NCBI GenBank assembly: GCA_947074165.1
Contig: CAMTOT010000157.1
Location: 1-6,826 of the forward strand
Direction of reading: 5' to 3'
Length of the DNA stretch: 6,826 nucleotides
Source: an uncultured Bacteroidales bacterium
GTDB lineage: Bacteria; Bacteroidota; Bacteroidia; Bacteroidales; JAUNSR01
In this document: one piece after another, positions 1 through 6,808 of the stretch
Position numbering within the stretch: the first letter of the stretch is position 1
How the letters are laid out: the number at the start of each line of letters is the position of its first letter
Notes under the pieces: model-generated
The model's database searches: none
What the model saw: the letters and a program-made list of their open reading frames with translations, nothing else
What the model was told of the DNA's origin: nothing
Program-made: the position numbers and the translations under genes

Positions 1-48
1 CGAGATAATGAGCGGTGACTGGAGTTCAGACGTGTGCTCTTCCGATCT
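1..48. other. Illumina TruSeq adapter contamination at contig end
   Basis: This is library-construction sequence, not genome. Positions 1-6 (CGAGAT) match the end of the P7 flow-cell oligo. Positions 7-14 (AATGAGCG) sit where the 8-base i7 index belongs and are the reverse complement of CGCTCATT, which I recall as TruSeq HT index D703. Positions 15-48 match, without mismatch, the 34-base TruSeq read-2 primer site that begins GTGACTGGAG and ends CTTCCGATCT. Genomic sequence resumes at position 49. In translation the segment gives two peptides well known as adapter artefacts: WSSDVCSSDL on the plus strand and IGRAHV on the minus strand, the latter fused to the end of AraB. Order, spacing and length all fit the adapter, so chance is not a plausible explanation. 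Confidence 0.98.
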
Positions 49-1705
49 GTTCTGTAAAAGCACCAAGTTTAAGATATTTGGCATAAATCTTTTCATACTC
101 TTTTACAGCTTCCGGCTGAGGCGCGTATTCCATCTCAAATCCCGGACTCATAGCTTTCTGAGCATCGGCAATGTTATCGTAAACACCTGCTGCAGTAGCA
201 GCAAACATCGCAGCGCCTAATGCACAAGCCTGGTCTGTTTTACAAACCTTAATAGGCATATTAAGCACATTCGAAAGAGTCTGCATAACAAAAGGAGACT
301 TAAGCGCGATACCGCCGATACCGATTACGTTGTCGATAGTAACACCTTCGCTTCTGAAACGCTCAACGATTGCTTTAGAACCAAAAGCAGATGCTTCGAC
401 AAGCGCGCGGAAAATCTTAGGAGCTGTACTGCCAAGTGTAAGTCCTGTGATAGTACCGTCAAGAAGCTGATTTGCATCAGGAGTACGACGTCCGTTCATC
501 CAGTCAGTAGCGATGATTGTACTCTCGCTAACAGGCACTTTTTCTGCTTCTTTTGTAAGAGCAGGGATGATCTTATCACAAGTTTCTGCAATAAGTTTTG
601 CTTTTGTTTCTTCATCAATAAGAGAAGATTCCGCAAGAATACTTTTCAACGGGAATTCAAGTACTCGTTTAAACCAAGCGTAAATATCTCCAAACGCAGA
701 CTGACCTGCCTCAAGACCAACCATGCCCGGTATAACCGATCCGTCAACCTGTCCGCAGATCCCTTTTATAAGGTTATCGCCAATTTCGTCGTAAGATGCT
801 ACCATAACGTCGCATGTAGAAGTACCAATAATACGAACAAGAGTGTTTGGCGTTACACCGGCACCGACCGCTCCCATATGACAATCGTAAGCACCTCCGG
901 CTACCACCACATCGGTAGATAAACCAAGGCGTTGAGCCCACTCTTCAGATAGCCTTCCAACCGGTTTCTCAGCAGTGTGAGTCTCTGTGAAAAGTCTGTC
1001 TCTGAAACCTGCAAGAGCAGGGTCTAGGGCTACAAGGTACTCCTCAGGAGGAAGACCTCCCCATTTCTCATGCCACATCGCTTTATGACCGTTTGCGCAA
1101 CGGCTTCTTACTATATCAGATGACTTATTTACTCCGGTAATAAGAGCCGGAAGCCATTCGCAATACTCAACGATAGAGTGTGCTTTGTCCTTAACCTTCT
1201 GATCTTCGCGAAGCACATGTATTGCTTTAGCCCAAAACCACTCAGATGAGTAAATACCACCCTCATAAGCAGTATAATCAATCGGCCATTCTTTGCTGAT
1301 TTTATTTATTTCGGCTGCTTCCTGTACGGCAGTGTGGTCTTTCCAAAGTATAAACATAGCATTAGGATTCTCAGCGAACTCTTCAAGAAGAGCAAGTGGT
1401 GTACCTGTCTCATCTGTAAAAGCAGGTGTCGAACCGGTAGTGTCAAACGCTATTCCTACCACTTTCGCTGCTGTACCCTCAGGTGATTTACTTAGAGCCT
1501 CTTTAACAGAAGCTTCAAGTACCTCGATATAATCAAGAGGGTGCTGACGATACTGATTGTTGTTAGGGTCGCAGTACATCCCTTTTTGCCAGCGAGGATA
1601 ATATTTTACAGAAGACGCGATTTGCTCGCCTGTCTGTGTATCAACAACTATGGCGCGAGCTGAGTCGCTGCCATAGTCTAAACCAATTACATATTTCTTC
1701 TCCAT
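49..1705 (-). CDS. araB: L-ribulokinase AraB, 3'-truncated by adapter
   Basis: The product is an FGGY-family sugar kinase that phosphorylates L-ribulose with ATP to L-ribulose 5-phosphate, the second cytoplasmic step of arabinose breakdown. The N-terminal phosphate-binding segment GLDYGSDSARA (residues 8-18), WKDHTA (121-126), the catalytic-loop motif GGAYDCHMGAVGAG with the probable base Asp274 (270-283), IGTSTCDV (293-300) and the adenosine-site glycine segment GIGGIALKS (462-470) are all present, covering both actin-like domains. The start MEKKYVIGLDYGSD is typical and lies 5 nt after the araA stop, so translational coupling is likely. Native sequence ends at Glu552; the next codon mixes one genomic base with adapter, and IGRAHV plus the stop are pure adapter. 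Known AraB proteins are about 560-566 residues (family knowledge), so perhaps 10-15 residues and the true stop are missing. The kinase core is intact. Ribulokinase is favoured over xylulokinase by the length, the DCHMGAVGAG motif and the neighbours. Confidence 0.95.
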
Positions 1706-1710
1706 AACTA

Positions 1711-3219
1711 TTAAGAAAGAGCTTTATTAAGAAGGTAATATACCTCGTTCATCTGAAGTTCTTTTTTGAACTCTTTGATAGTCGTGTCATTGTCAATAAT
1801 TACAATCTCAATACCTGCGATATCTGCGTAATCTTCAAGATATTCAGCAGTCAGGTCGTAAGAGAAACTTGTGTGGTGAGTACCACCGGCAAGAATCCAT
1901 GCAGCGGCACCAATCTCAAGATTTGGCTGAGGGATCCATAGTGCAGATGCTACAGGTAGTTTAGGAAGCTCTTTGCTCTTAATGCAATCTACTTTATTTA
2001 CGATTAGTCTGAAGCGGTTGCCCATATCTACTATAGTAGCAGCTACACCTTCACCTTCTTTAGATGTAAAAACAAGACGTGCAGGTCTGTTTTTGCCGCC
2101 GATACCAAGGTGGTGAACTTCAAGTTTCGGTTTGTTTTCTGCGATAAGCGGGCATATCTCAAGCATGTGAGCCTGTAGGATAGCGCTGTTTTCGCCGTCG
2201 AAGTGAAGAGTATAGTCCTCAAGGAAAGAACAACCCTTAGGCATGCCCTGACCCATAAACCACATAGTGCGGTAAAGAGCTGCAGTTTTCCAGTCACCTT
2301 CTGCTCCAAATCCGTATCCCTCTTTCATAAGACGCTGAGAAGCAAGCCCCGGAAGCTGATCGATACCTTCCAGATCATCGAAGTTTGTAGTAAACGCTTT
2401 AGCTCCTTTTGATTCAAGGAATCTTCTCAATGCAATCTCAATACGAGCAGCTTCAACCACCTGTTTGCGGTCTGCGCCTCCCTCTTTACAGTTATCTGCA
2501 AAGTCGTATTCAGATTCGTATACTTTGATCATATCTGCGATCTCCGCATCAGTTACTTTATCCTGGAATGCTACAAGATCAGCGATAGGGTAGTAATCAA
2601 CGTGGTATCCAAGACGCATTTCAGCTTCTACTTTATCACCGTCAGTTACTGCTACATTATTCATCTGGTCACCGAAACGGATAATTCTCATATCCTGAGC
2701 GTCAGCCCATCCCGCGCAAACACGCATCCATACAGCGATTTTAGCCTGAGCTTGAGCGTCCTGCCAGTGACCAACAACAACTTTACGGTTTTTGCGCATT
2801 CTTGTCACGATATGACCAAACTCTCTGTCTCCGTGAGCACTCTGGTTAAGGTTCATAAAGTCCATATCTATTTCAGCCCAAGGAATCTCTTTGTTGAACT
2901 GAGTATGGAAGTGAAGAAGAGGTTTTCTAAGTTCCTGAAGTCCTCTGATCCACATTTTAGCAGGTGAGAAAGTGTGCATCCAAGTGATAACACCGATACA
3001 TTTGCTGTCATTATTTGCAGCTTTGAAAGCTTCTGTAACCTCTTTTGAAGAGTTTACTGTGCCTTTATATACAACCTTAACAGGCAGTTTACCTGACTCG
3101 TTAAGACCCTTAACCATTTCATTTGAGTGAGCGTCAACAGATACTACCGCGTCACCACCATAAAGAAGCTGTGCTCCTGTTACGAACCATACTTCGTATT
3201 GATCAAAATATTTTTCCAT
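1711..3219 (-). CDS. araA: L-arabinose isomerase AraA
   Basis: This cytoplasmic, Mn2+-dependent isomerase converts L-arabinose to L-ribulose, the first catabolic step. The 502-residue product matches the usual length of about 500. It opens with the family hallmark VWFVTGAQLLYGG (residues 10-22). Metal and catalytic residues corresponding to E. coli Glu306, Glu333, His350 and His450 are visible as Glu307 in GYGFGAEGDWK, Glu334 in FLEDYTLHF, His351 in ILQAHMLEICP and His448/449 in GGTHHTSFS. A conserved GHWQDAQAQ segment lies at 150-158. The ATG at 3219 is the only start that leaves the hallmark in its usual place. The gene follows araD by 29 nt, the longest gap in the operon, with no terminator or recognisable promoter in it, and it precedes araB by 5 nt. 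The frame is open throughout and all key residues are present, so the enzyme should be functional. Confidence 0.97.
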   Translation of the reverse strand: MEKYFDQYEVWFVTGAQLLYGGDAVVSVDAHSNEMVKGLNESGKLPVKVVYKGTVNSSKEVTEAFKAANNDSKCIGVITWMHTFSPAKMWIRGLQELRKPLLHFHTQFNKEIPWAEIDMDFMNLNQSAHGDREFGHIVTRMRKNRKVVVGHWQDAQAQAKIAVWMRVCAGWADAQDMRIIRFGDQMNNVAVTDGDKVEAEMRLGYHVDYYPIADLVAFQDKVTDAEIADMIKVYESEYDFADNCKEGGADRKQVVEAARIEIALRRFLESKGAKAFTTNFDDLEGIDQLPGLASQRLMKEGYGFGAEGDWKTAALYRTMWFMGQGMPKGCSFLEDYTLHFDGENSAILQAHMLEICPLIAENKPKLEVHHLGIGGKNRPARLVFTSKEGEGVAATIVDMGNRFRLIVNKVDCIKSKELPKLPVASALWIPQPNLEIGAAAWILAGGTHHTSFSYDLTAEYLEDYADIAGIEIVIIDNDTTIKEFKKELQMNEVYYLLNKALS

Positions 3220-3248
3220 TTTGTATTGTGTTTTTAAACGATTAATAA

Positions 3249-3938
3249 TTATTTAGTTTGTCCGTAATAAGCGTTCGGACCATGCTTTCTGTTGAAATGC
3301 TTCTCTACCAGATGATTATTCATTGATAGATTCGGATTCACAGAATAAGCAATAGACGCCATCTTTGCAACCTGCTCCATAACCACAGCATTGTGAACTG
3401 CATCATTTGCATCTTTACCCCAAGAGAAAGGACCGTGATTTTTTACGAGAACCCCCGGAGTGTGTACCGGATTGAGACCTTCAAATCTTTTTATTATTAC
3501 ATTGCCAGTCTCGTATTCGTAATCACCTTCTACTTCCGCCTGAGTCATATCATCAGTACACGGTATCGCATTGTGAAAATAATCAGAATGCGTAGTTCCT
3601 ATATTTGGCAGGTCAATGCCCGCCTGCGACCATGCGGTAGCGTAAGTAGAGTGAGTGTGCACTATGCCGCCTATCTCTTTAAATGCTTTATATAAAGCAA
3701 GATGTGTAGGTGTATCACTTGATGGCTTAAGATTGCCCTCTACAATATTACCATCAAGATCAACTACCACCATATCATCCGCCTTCATATTGTCATAGCT
3801 AACTCCTGACGGTTTAATTACGACAAGACCCGATTCTCTGTCAATGGCAGAAACATTTCCCCATGTGAATATCACAAGTCCGTGTTTCACCAGGTCAAGA
3901 TTTGCACGGAATACTTTTTCTTTTAATTCTTCGAGCAT
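3249..3938 (-). CDS. araD: L-ribulose-5-phosphate 4-epimerase AraD
   Basis: The product is a class II aldolase-fold, zinc-dependent epimerase that turns L-ribulose 5-phosphate into D-xylulose 5-phosphate, which enters the pentose phosphate pathway. At 229 residues it is close to E. coli AraD (231). The active site can be read directly: TWGNVSA (25-31), the phosphate-site segment KPSG (42-45), SSDTPTH with Asp75 (73-79), zinc ligands His94 and His96 in VHTHSTYA, Asp119 in THSDYF (matching E. coli Asp120), the third zinc ligand His168 in KNHGPFSWG, and the C-terminal AYYGQ with the catalytic tyrosine near 225. The THSDYF and AYYGQ motifs favour AraD over L-fuculose-phosphate aldolase. A close relative such as UlaF or SgbE, which act on the same substrate, is excluded mainly by context. 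The gene follows the regulator by 13 nt and lies upstream of araA. Confidence 0.95.
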   Translation of the reverse strand: MLEELKEKVFRANLDLVKHGLVIFTWGNVSAIDRESGLVVIKPSGVSYDNMKADDMVVVDLDGNIVEGNLKPSSDTPTHLALYKAFKEIGGIVHTHSTYATAWSQAGIDLPNIGTTHSDYFHNAIPCTDDMTQAEVEGDYEYETGNVIIKRFEGLNPVHTPGVLVKNHGPFSWGKDANDAVHNAVVMEQVAKMASIAYSVNPNLSMNNHLVEKHFNRKHGPNAYYGQTK

Positions 3939-3951
3939 GATTTAAATCAGT

Positions 3952-4629
3952 TTATAATTTAAATTTAGTATCCTTCATATAAGCGTTATTATTAAACTTA
4001 TAAAGGAAAGCTCCACGTTTAGAGCCTGATTTATCTATTTTGTCTGTTTTTACTATGTAGCTCATTTCGCCAATTCGCTTACGGAAATTACGTTTGTCTA
4101 TATTTTCGCCATATATAGCTTCATACAGACTCTGCAACTGCGAAAGAGTGAAGAGTTTGGGCAGCATATTGAAACCTATCGGCTCGGTCGATGCTTTAGT
4201 ACGCATCAGATTGCGTGCCTTTTCTACCATATCTTTATGGTCAAAGATCAGATCGGGAAGCTTATTGATATTAACCCAAAAAGCGCTATGACTCTCAAGA
4301 AGCTGATTGTCTAAGTCACGGATATTAAGCAGTGCGTAATAAGCCTGAGAAATTACCCGCTCTCCCGGATCTCTGTTGATAGTACCGAATGTGCCGACCT
4401 GCTCCATATATACATTGGTAAGCCCGGTCAGCTCGGCAAGAACTCTTTTGGCCGCATCATCTACGCTTTCATCACTTTGCAGAAATCCACCCATTAGCGA
4501 CCATTGGCCTTTGGCGGGTTCAAAATCCCTTTTCAGAAGAAGCAGATTTAACTCATCATGGTCAAAGCCGAAGATGATACAGTCAACAGCTACATAAAAC
4601 TTTGGATGTTTTATATAATAATTTTCCAT
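3952..4629 (-). CDS. araR: Nudix-fold/winged-helix regulator, AraR (NrtR family)
   Basis: This is a likely arabinose-responsive transcription factor of the NrtR family. An N-terminal Nudix-fold domain (about residues 8-150) is joined to a C-terminal winged helix-turn-helix (about 155-225), with a probable recognition helix around DKRNFRKRIGEM (178-189) and a wing at KRGAFLYKF (204-212). The Nudix box at 48-70 keeps Gly48, Glu54, Arg62, Glu66 and Gly69, but the core REUxEExGU reads RVLAELTGL. Two of its three glutamates are replaced, by Val63 and Leu67, so hydrolysis is unlikely and the domain probably serves as a ligand sensor. This matches the published Bacteroides thetaiotaomicron AraR (BT0354), a repressor released by L-arabinose. 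The gene sits between the transporter (15 nt) and araD (13 nt), which implies autoregulation. Arabinose as effector is inferred from context and family, not shown by this sequence alone. Confidence 0.88.
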   Translation of the reverse strand: MENYYIKHPKFYVAVDCIIFGFDHDELNLLLLKRDFEPAKGQWSLMGGFLQSDESVDDAAKRVLAELTGLTNVYMEQVGTFGTINRDPGERVISQAYYALLNIRDLDNQLLESHSAFWVNINKLPDLIFDHKDMVEKARNLMRTKASTEPIGFNMLPKLFTLSQLQSLYEAIYGENIDKRNFRKRIGEMSYIVKTDKIDKSGSKRGAFLYKFNNNAYMKDTKFKL

Positions 4630-4644
4630 TTACATAATTTGATT

Positions 4645-6339
4645 TTACCAGAAATACCAGTAGAACATAGCCGTAAATCCAACTATAATCACAGAGTGAA
4701 TTACGTCCCATTTATCCCAGCTCTGGCGAGTGGCAAGTTCCTGCTCCGGAGTAGATGTGCCAAATACAAGTCCCTGGATTTTTTCTGCGCTTGGCGCTTT
4801 TGTTGATAGAGATACTATCACTACTACCGCGATACAGAAAAGGAACATCCATCCGCAGAAGAACAGCCAGTTAAGATCATAAAATAAATATTTAAACACA
4901 GAGTCAGCCGCGTCAGTAACATTACTATAATATACTTTCGCACCAAGTCGTGTAAGACCCACAATCATACCTGAGATAAGTCCCCACATACCACCCATGG
5001 CTGATGTGCGTTTCCAGCAGATACCAAGAAGGAACGCCGCCGCGATACCTGGCGCAAGTACAGACTGTACGTCCTGCAAATATGTGTAAAGCACGTCTCC
5101 GACACTACGCATAATAGGTATCCATAATATACCAAGGATAACGATAACTATAGTAGCAGCCTGTCCGATACGAACAAGGTGTTTTTGAGGAGTGTTAGGA
5201 CGGAACTTCTGATAGAAGTCAATAGTGAAAAGCATAGCTGACGAGTTGAACAATGAAGCAAGAGAACTCATCAAAGCGGCAAGGATACCACAAACTACAA
5301 GACCTTTTACGCCGGCAGGAAGAAGTTTTGCTACAAGTGTAGGAAATGCCGCGTCTGCATTTGGATAACCGTTAGCAAGAAGAGGAAGGAATCCTGACTC
5401 TCCGGCTGTAACATATTTATGGTGAAGCGCAAATGCAATCATACCCGGGATAAGGAACAAAAATACAGGAAGTAGTTTTAGGTAAGCTCCGAAAATTGTA
5501 CCGCGGCGGGCTTCTTTCTCATCTTTACCCGACAATACGCGCTGTACAATAAACTGGTCTGTACACCAGTACCAGAAACCGATAATTGAAGAACCTACAA
5601 GAGCGCCAATCCAAGGGAAATTCTCATCTCCGTTGTTTCTGATCAGGTTTGTCATAGAATCGCCGTGGTCGTTTACTTTCACGTTGCTACATGTCTCCAT
5701 AAGCACATCCCATCCGCCAAGTTCTTTAAATCCTAATACAAGAATAATAAGTGAGCCTAAAAGAAGAATAGGCGTTTGAAGTACTGATGTATATAGCACC
5801 GAACGCATACCTCCGAATATTGTATAAATTGCGGTAAGTACAACAAGTCCTATAGCTGCGATCCAGAAGAAGTCAATGCCCCATAGCTCTTTTATACCGA
5901 ATACCTGTTGGAACACAAGTCCACCGGCATATACAGTAACCGCTACTTTTGTAAGTACATAACTAATTAATGAGATTAATGAAAGAATAGTACGACTCTG
6001 CGGGTTATAACGTCTTTCAAGAAACTCCGGCATAGTGTAAACCATGCTTCGTGTGTAGAATGGTACGAATACCCAACCAAGAATCAGGATCATCCAACCC
6101 TGTATTTCCCAGTGTGCCATTGCCATACCGCTTGAAGCTCCGGCTCCGGCTAGTCCGATTAAGTGTTCTGATCCGATATTAGAAGCAAAAATTGAAGCTC
6201 CGATTGCAAGCCATGTAGCGTCTTTACCACCAAGAAAGTAGTCGGCTGCATCATTTTGTTTTTGTCTTACTACCCAAACGATTATACCAATCAGGGCGAT
6301 AAAGAATACGGCTATTACAAGCCAGTCTAAAAACTGCAT
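4645..6339 (-). CDS. Sodium:solute symporter, probable L-arabinose transporter
   Basis: The product is an inner-membrane SSS-family (SGLT-like) symporter that probably brings L-arabinose in with Na+. The 564 residues contain roughly 13-14 hydrophobic segments, for example near 5-25, 78-98, 155-175, 183-203, 284-304, 344-372, 391-411, 425-445, 489-511 and 545-563. Family marks are YFLGGKDATWLAIGASIFAS (34-53), NIGSEHLIGLAGAGASSG (54-71), MPEFLERRYNPQSR (103-116), the signature WYWCTDQFIVQRVLSGKD (256-273), and a Ser-rich SSLASLFNSSAM segment (358-369) in the helix expected to carry the Na2 sodium-site serines. Length and motifs show a complete protein. It is the first gene of the operon, 15 nt before the regulator. 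Substrate specificity cannot be read from sequence; arabinose rests on the linked araDAB genes. The name araT or araP is used for such genes, but I leave the symbol empty because the substrate is inferred. Confidence 0.92.
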   Translation of the reverse strand: MQFLDWLVIAVFFIALIGIIVWVVRQKQNDAADYFLGGKDATWLAIGASIFASNIGSEHLIGLAGAGASSGMAMAHWEIQGWMILILGWVFVPFYTRSMVYTMPEFLERRYNPQSRTILSLISLISYVLTKVAVTVYAGGLVFQQVFGIKELWGIDFFWIAAIGLVVLTAIYTIFGGMRSVLYTSVLQTPILLLGSLIILVLGFKELGGWDVLMETCSNVKVNDHGDSMTNLIRNNGDENFPWIGALVGSSIIGFWYWCTDQFIVQRVLSGKDEKEARRGTIFGAYLKLLPVFLFLIPGMIAFALHHKYVTAGESGFLPLLANGYPNADAAFPTLVAKLLPAGVKGLVVCGILAALMSSLASLFNSSAMLFTIDFYQKFRPNTPQKHLVRIGQAATIVIVILGILWIPIMRSVGDVLYTYLQDVQSVLAPGIAAAFLLGICWKRTSAMGGMWGLISGMIVGLTRLGAKVYYSNVTDAADSVFKYLFYDLNWLFFCGWMFLFCIAVVVIVSLSTKAPSAEKIQGLVFGTSTPEQELATRQSWDKWDVIHSVIIVGFTAMFYWYFW

Positions 6340-6478
6340 ATAAGTTAGTTTTAAAGTTAATAATATTCTTATTTATGTGATGAAATGTGTTTTTGTTTTC
6401 GTTTTGTTTTTCTTTCGTGTCGTATAATCTGGGCTCTTGTCGACTCAGATTGCTTAATTCAGTTTAAATTTGTTTTCG

Positions 6479-6495
6479 AGTGTAAAAGTAACACT
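6479..6495. promoter_or_regulatory. Candidate AraR operator, proximal inverted repeat
   Basis: The site reads AGTGT, a 7-base spacer (AAAAGTA), then ACACT: perfect 5-base arms, about 140 bp upstream of the symporter start. A minus-strand TACTTTTA (6490-6483), one base away from the Bacteroides -7 consensus TAnnTTTG, lies inside it, so a bound dimer would cover that position. The link to the Nudix-type regulator is inferred from location, dyad symmetry and the presence of a second, similar copy 73 bp away. I did not compare it with a published motif. Confidence 0.45.
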
Positions 6496-6551
6496 TATAT
6501 TATGTTGTTATTCTCTTTTTATTGTGTTTTATCGCATATTATAGTGTAATA

Positions 6552-6568
6552 AATGTAACAAGTACACT
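6552..6568. promoter_or_regulatory. Candidate AraR operator, distal inverted repeat
   Basis: The site reads AATGT, a 7-base spacer (AACAAGT), then ACACT, with one mismatch between the arms. It shares architecture and most bases with the copy at 6479-6495, including TGTAA, ACACTT and the flanking TAT. The two copies are offset by 73 bp, close to seven helical turns, so dimers would lie on the same face of the DNA. A minus-strand TACATTTA (6557-6550), again one base from the -7 consensus, overlaps the left arm. An alternative dyad, AGTGTA (6543-6548) with TACACT (6563-6568), uses the same right arm, so the exact boundaries are uncertain. Confidence 0.4.
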
Positions 6569-6721
6569 TTTATATTTTCTATTCCTATCAATGAGATATC
6601 ATCGTATTGTATAAATAATTTAAGATTTACTTGTAAAAGTGTTATAATCTGCTTATTAGATAAATAAAATTGAAATACAAAATAAATTAGTGTTAAAAAA
6701 TAATATTAATACGTTCAACTG

Positions 6722-6753
6722 TTTGCATAATTCAAATAAACCCGTTACATTTG
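6722..6753 (+). promoter_or_regulatory. Bacteroidota-type promoter, plus strand
   Basis: TTTG at 6722-6725 and TACATTTG at 6746-6753 match the Bacteroides primary sigma consensus (-33 TTTG, -7 TAnnTTTG) exactly. The 20-base spacer falls within the usual 19-21. Transcription would start around 6758-6762 and run rightward out of the window, divergent from the ara operon. This is the only promoter here that meets the full consensus. Confidence 0.75.
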
Positions 6754-6766
6754 TAGTGTGTTTTTC

Positions 6767-6808
6767 ATGGTATTAGATTTAAGGTTAATAAAGACTGGGT
6801 TGTCGTGA
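6767..6808 (+). CDS. Possible 13-codon leader peptide (MVLDLRLIKTGLS)
   Basis: A short reading frame begins a few bases after the predicted start of the plus-strand transcript and ends with TGA at 6806-6808, inside the loop of the terminator hairpin. Its last codons therefore overlap the whole left arm of the stem (6797-6804). Four of 13 residues are leucine (three TTA, one TTG). A ribosome reaching the stop would mask the left arm and prevent the hairpin, which would suit attenuation. There is no visible ribosome binding site, though this phylum rarely uses one. A frame this short can easily arise by chance in A/T-rich DNA, so it is only a candidate. Confidence 0.22.
   Translation: MVLDLRLIKTGLS

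Larger units (their letters stand above)
6340..6745. other. Intergenic region with ara operon leader and control sites
   Basis: This stretch has no convincing protein gene on either strand; the longest ATG-started reading frames are only a few codons. It is strongly A/T-rich. From the symporter start outward it holds an A/T-rich sequence next to the ATG with no Shine-Dalgarno site, a 38-base tract at 6386-6423 with no A on the plus strand (no U in the operon mRNA), two related inverted repeats (6479-6495 and 6552-6568), and a partial copy sharing TGTAAAAGT at 6632-6640. No clear minus-strand TTTG / TAnnTTTG promoter pair was found; the nearest -7 matches overlap the two repeats. The ara operon promoter must lie here, but its position is not settled. 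Confidence 0.6.

Noticed and set aside
8..220. Plus-strand reading frame beginning MSGDWSSDVCSSDL
   Set aside because: The first 14 residues are translated adapter, and the rest is the antisense of araB with no protein-like features.
2043..2309. 88-codon minus-strand frame overlapping araA in another phase
   Set aside because: It lies wholly within araA, whose active-site residues run through the region in the correct frame, and it has no independent coding support.
2602..2967. 121-codon plus-strand open frame antisense to araA
   Set aside because: It is a shadow of the strongly coding araA frame; its translation shows no domain, no promoter precedes it, and its length is unremarkable opposite a conserved gene.
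3220..3248. Possible separate promoter for araA in the 29-nt gap after araD
   Set aside because: The gap is A/T-rich but contains no TTTG / TAnnTTTG pair on the minus strand and no terminator, so co-transcription is simpler.
6427..6449. Imperfect hairpin CTGGG...CTCAG around a GTCGAC palindrome
   Set aside because: The stem is only five pairs with one wobble, has a ten-base loop and no T-run, and is weaker still in the operon mRNA sense; it is not convincing as a terminator or riboswitch.
6465..6472. Plus-strand TAAATTTG, an exact TAnnTTTG match
   Set aside because: No TTTG lies 19-21 bases upstream (the nearest TTG is about 25 away), and no plus-strand gene or leader follows before the better promoter at 6722.
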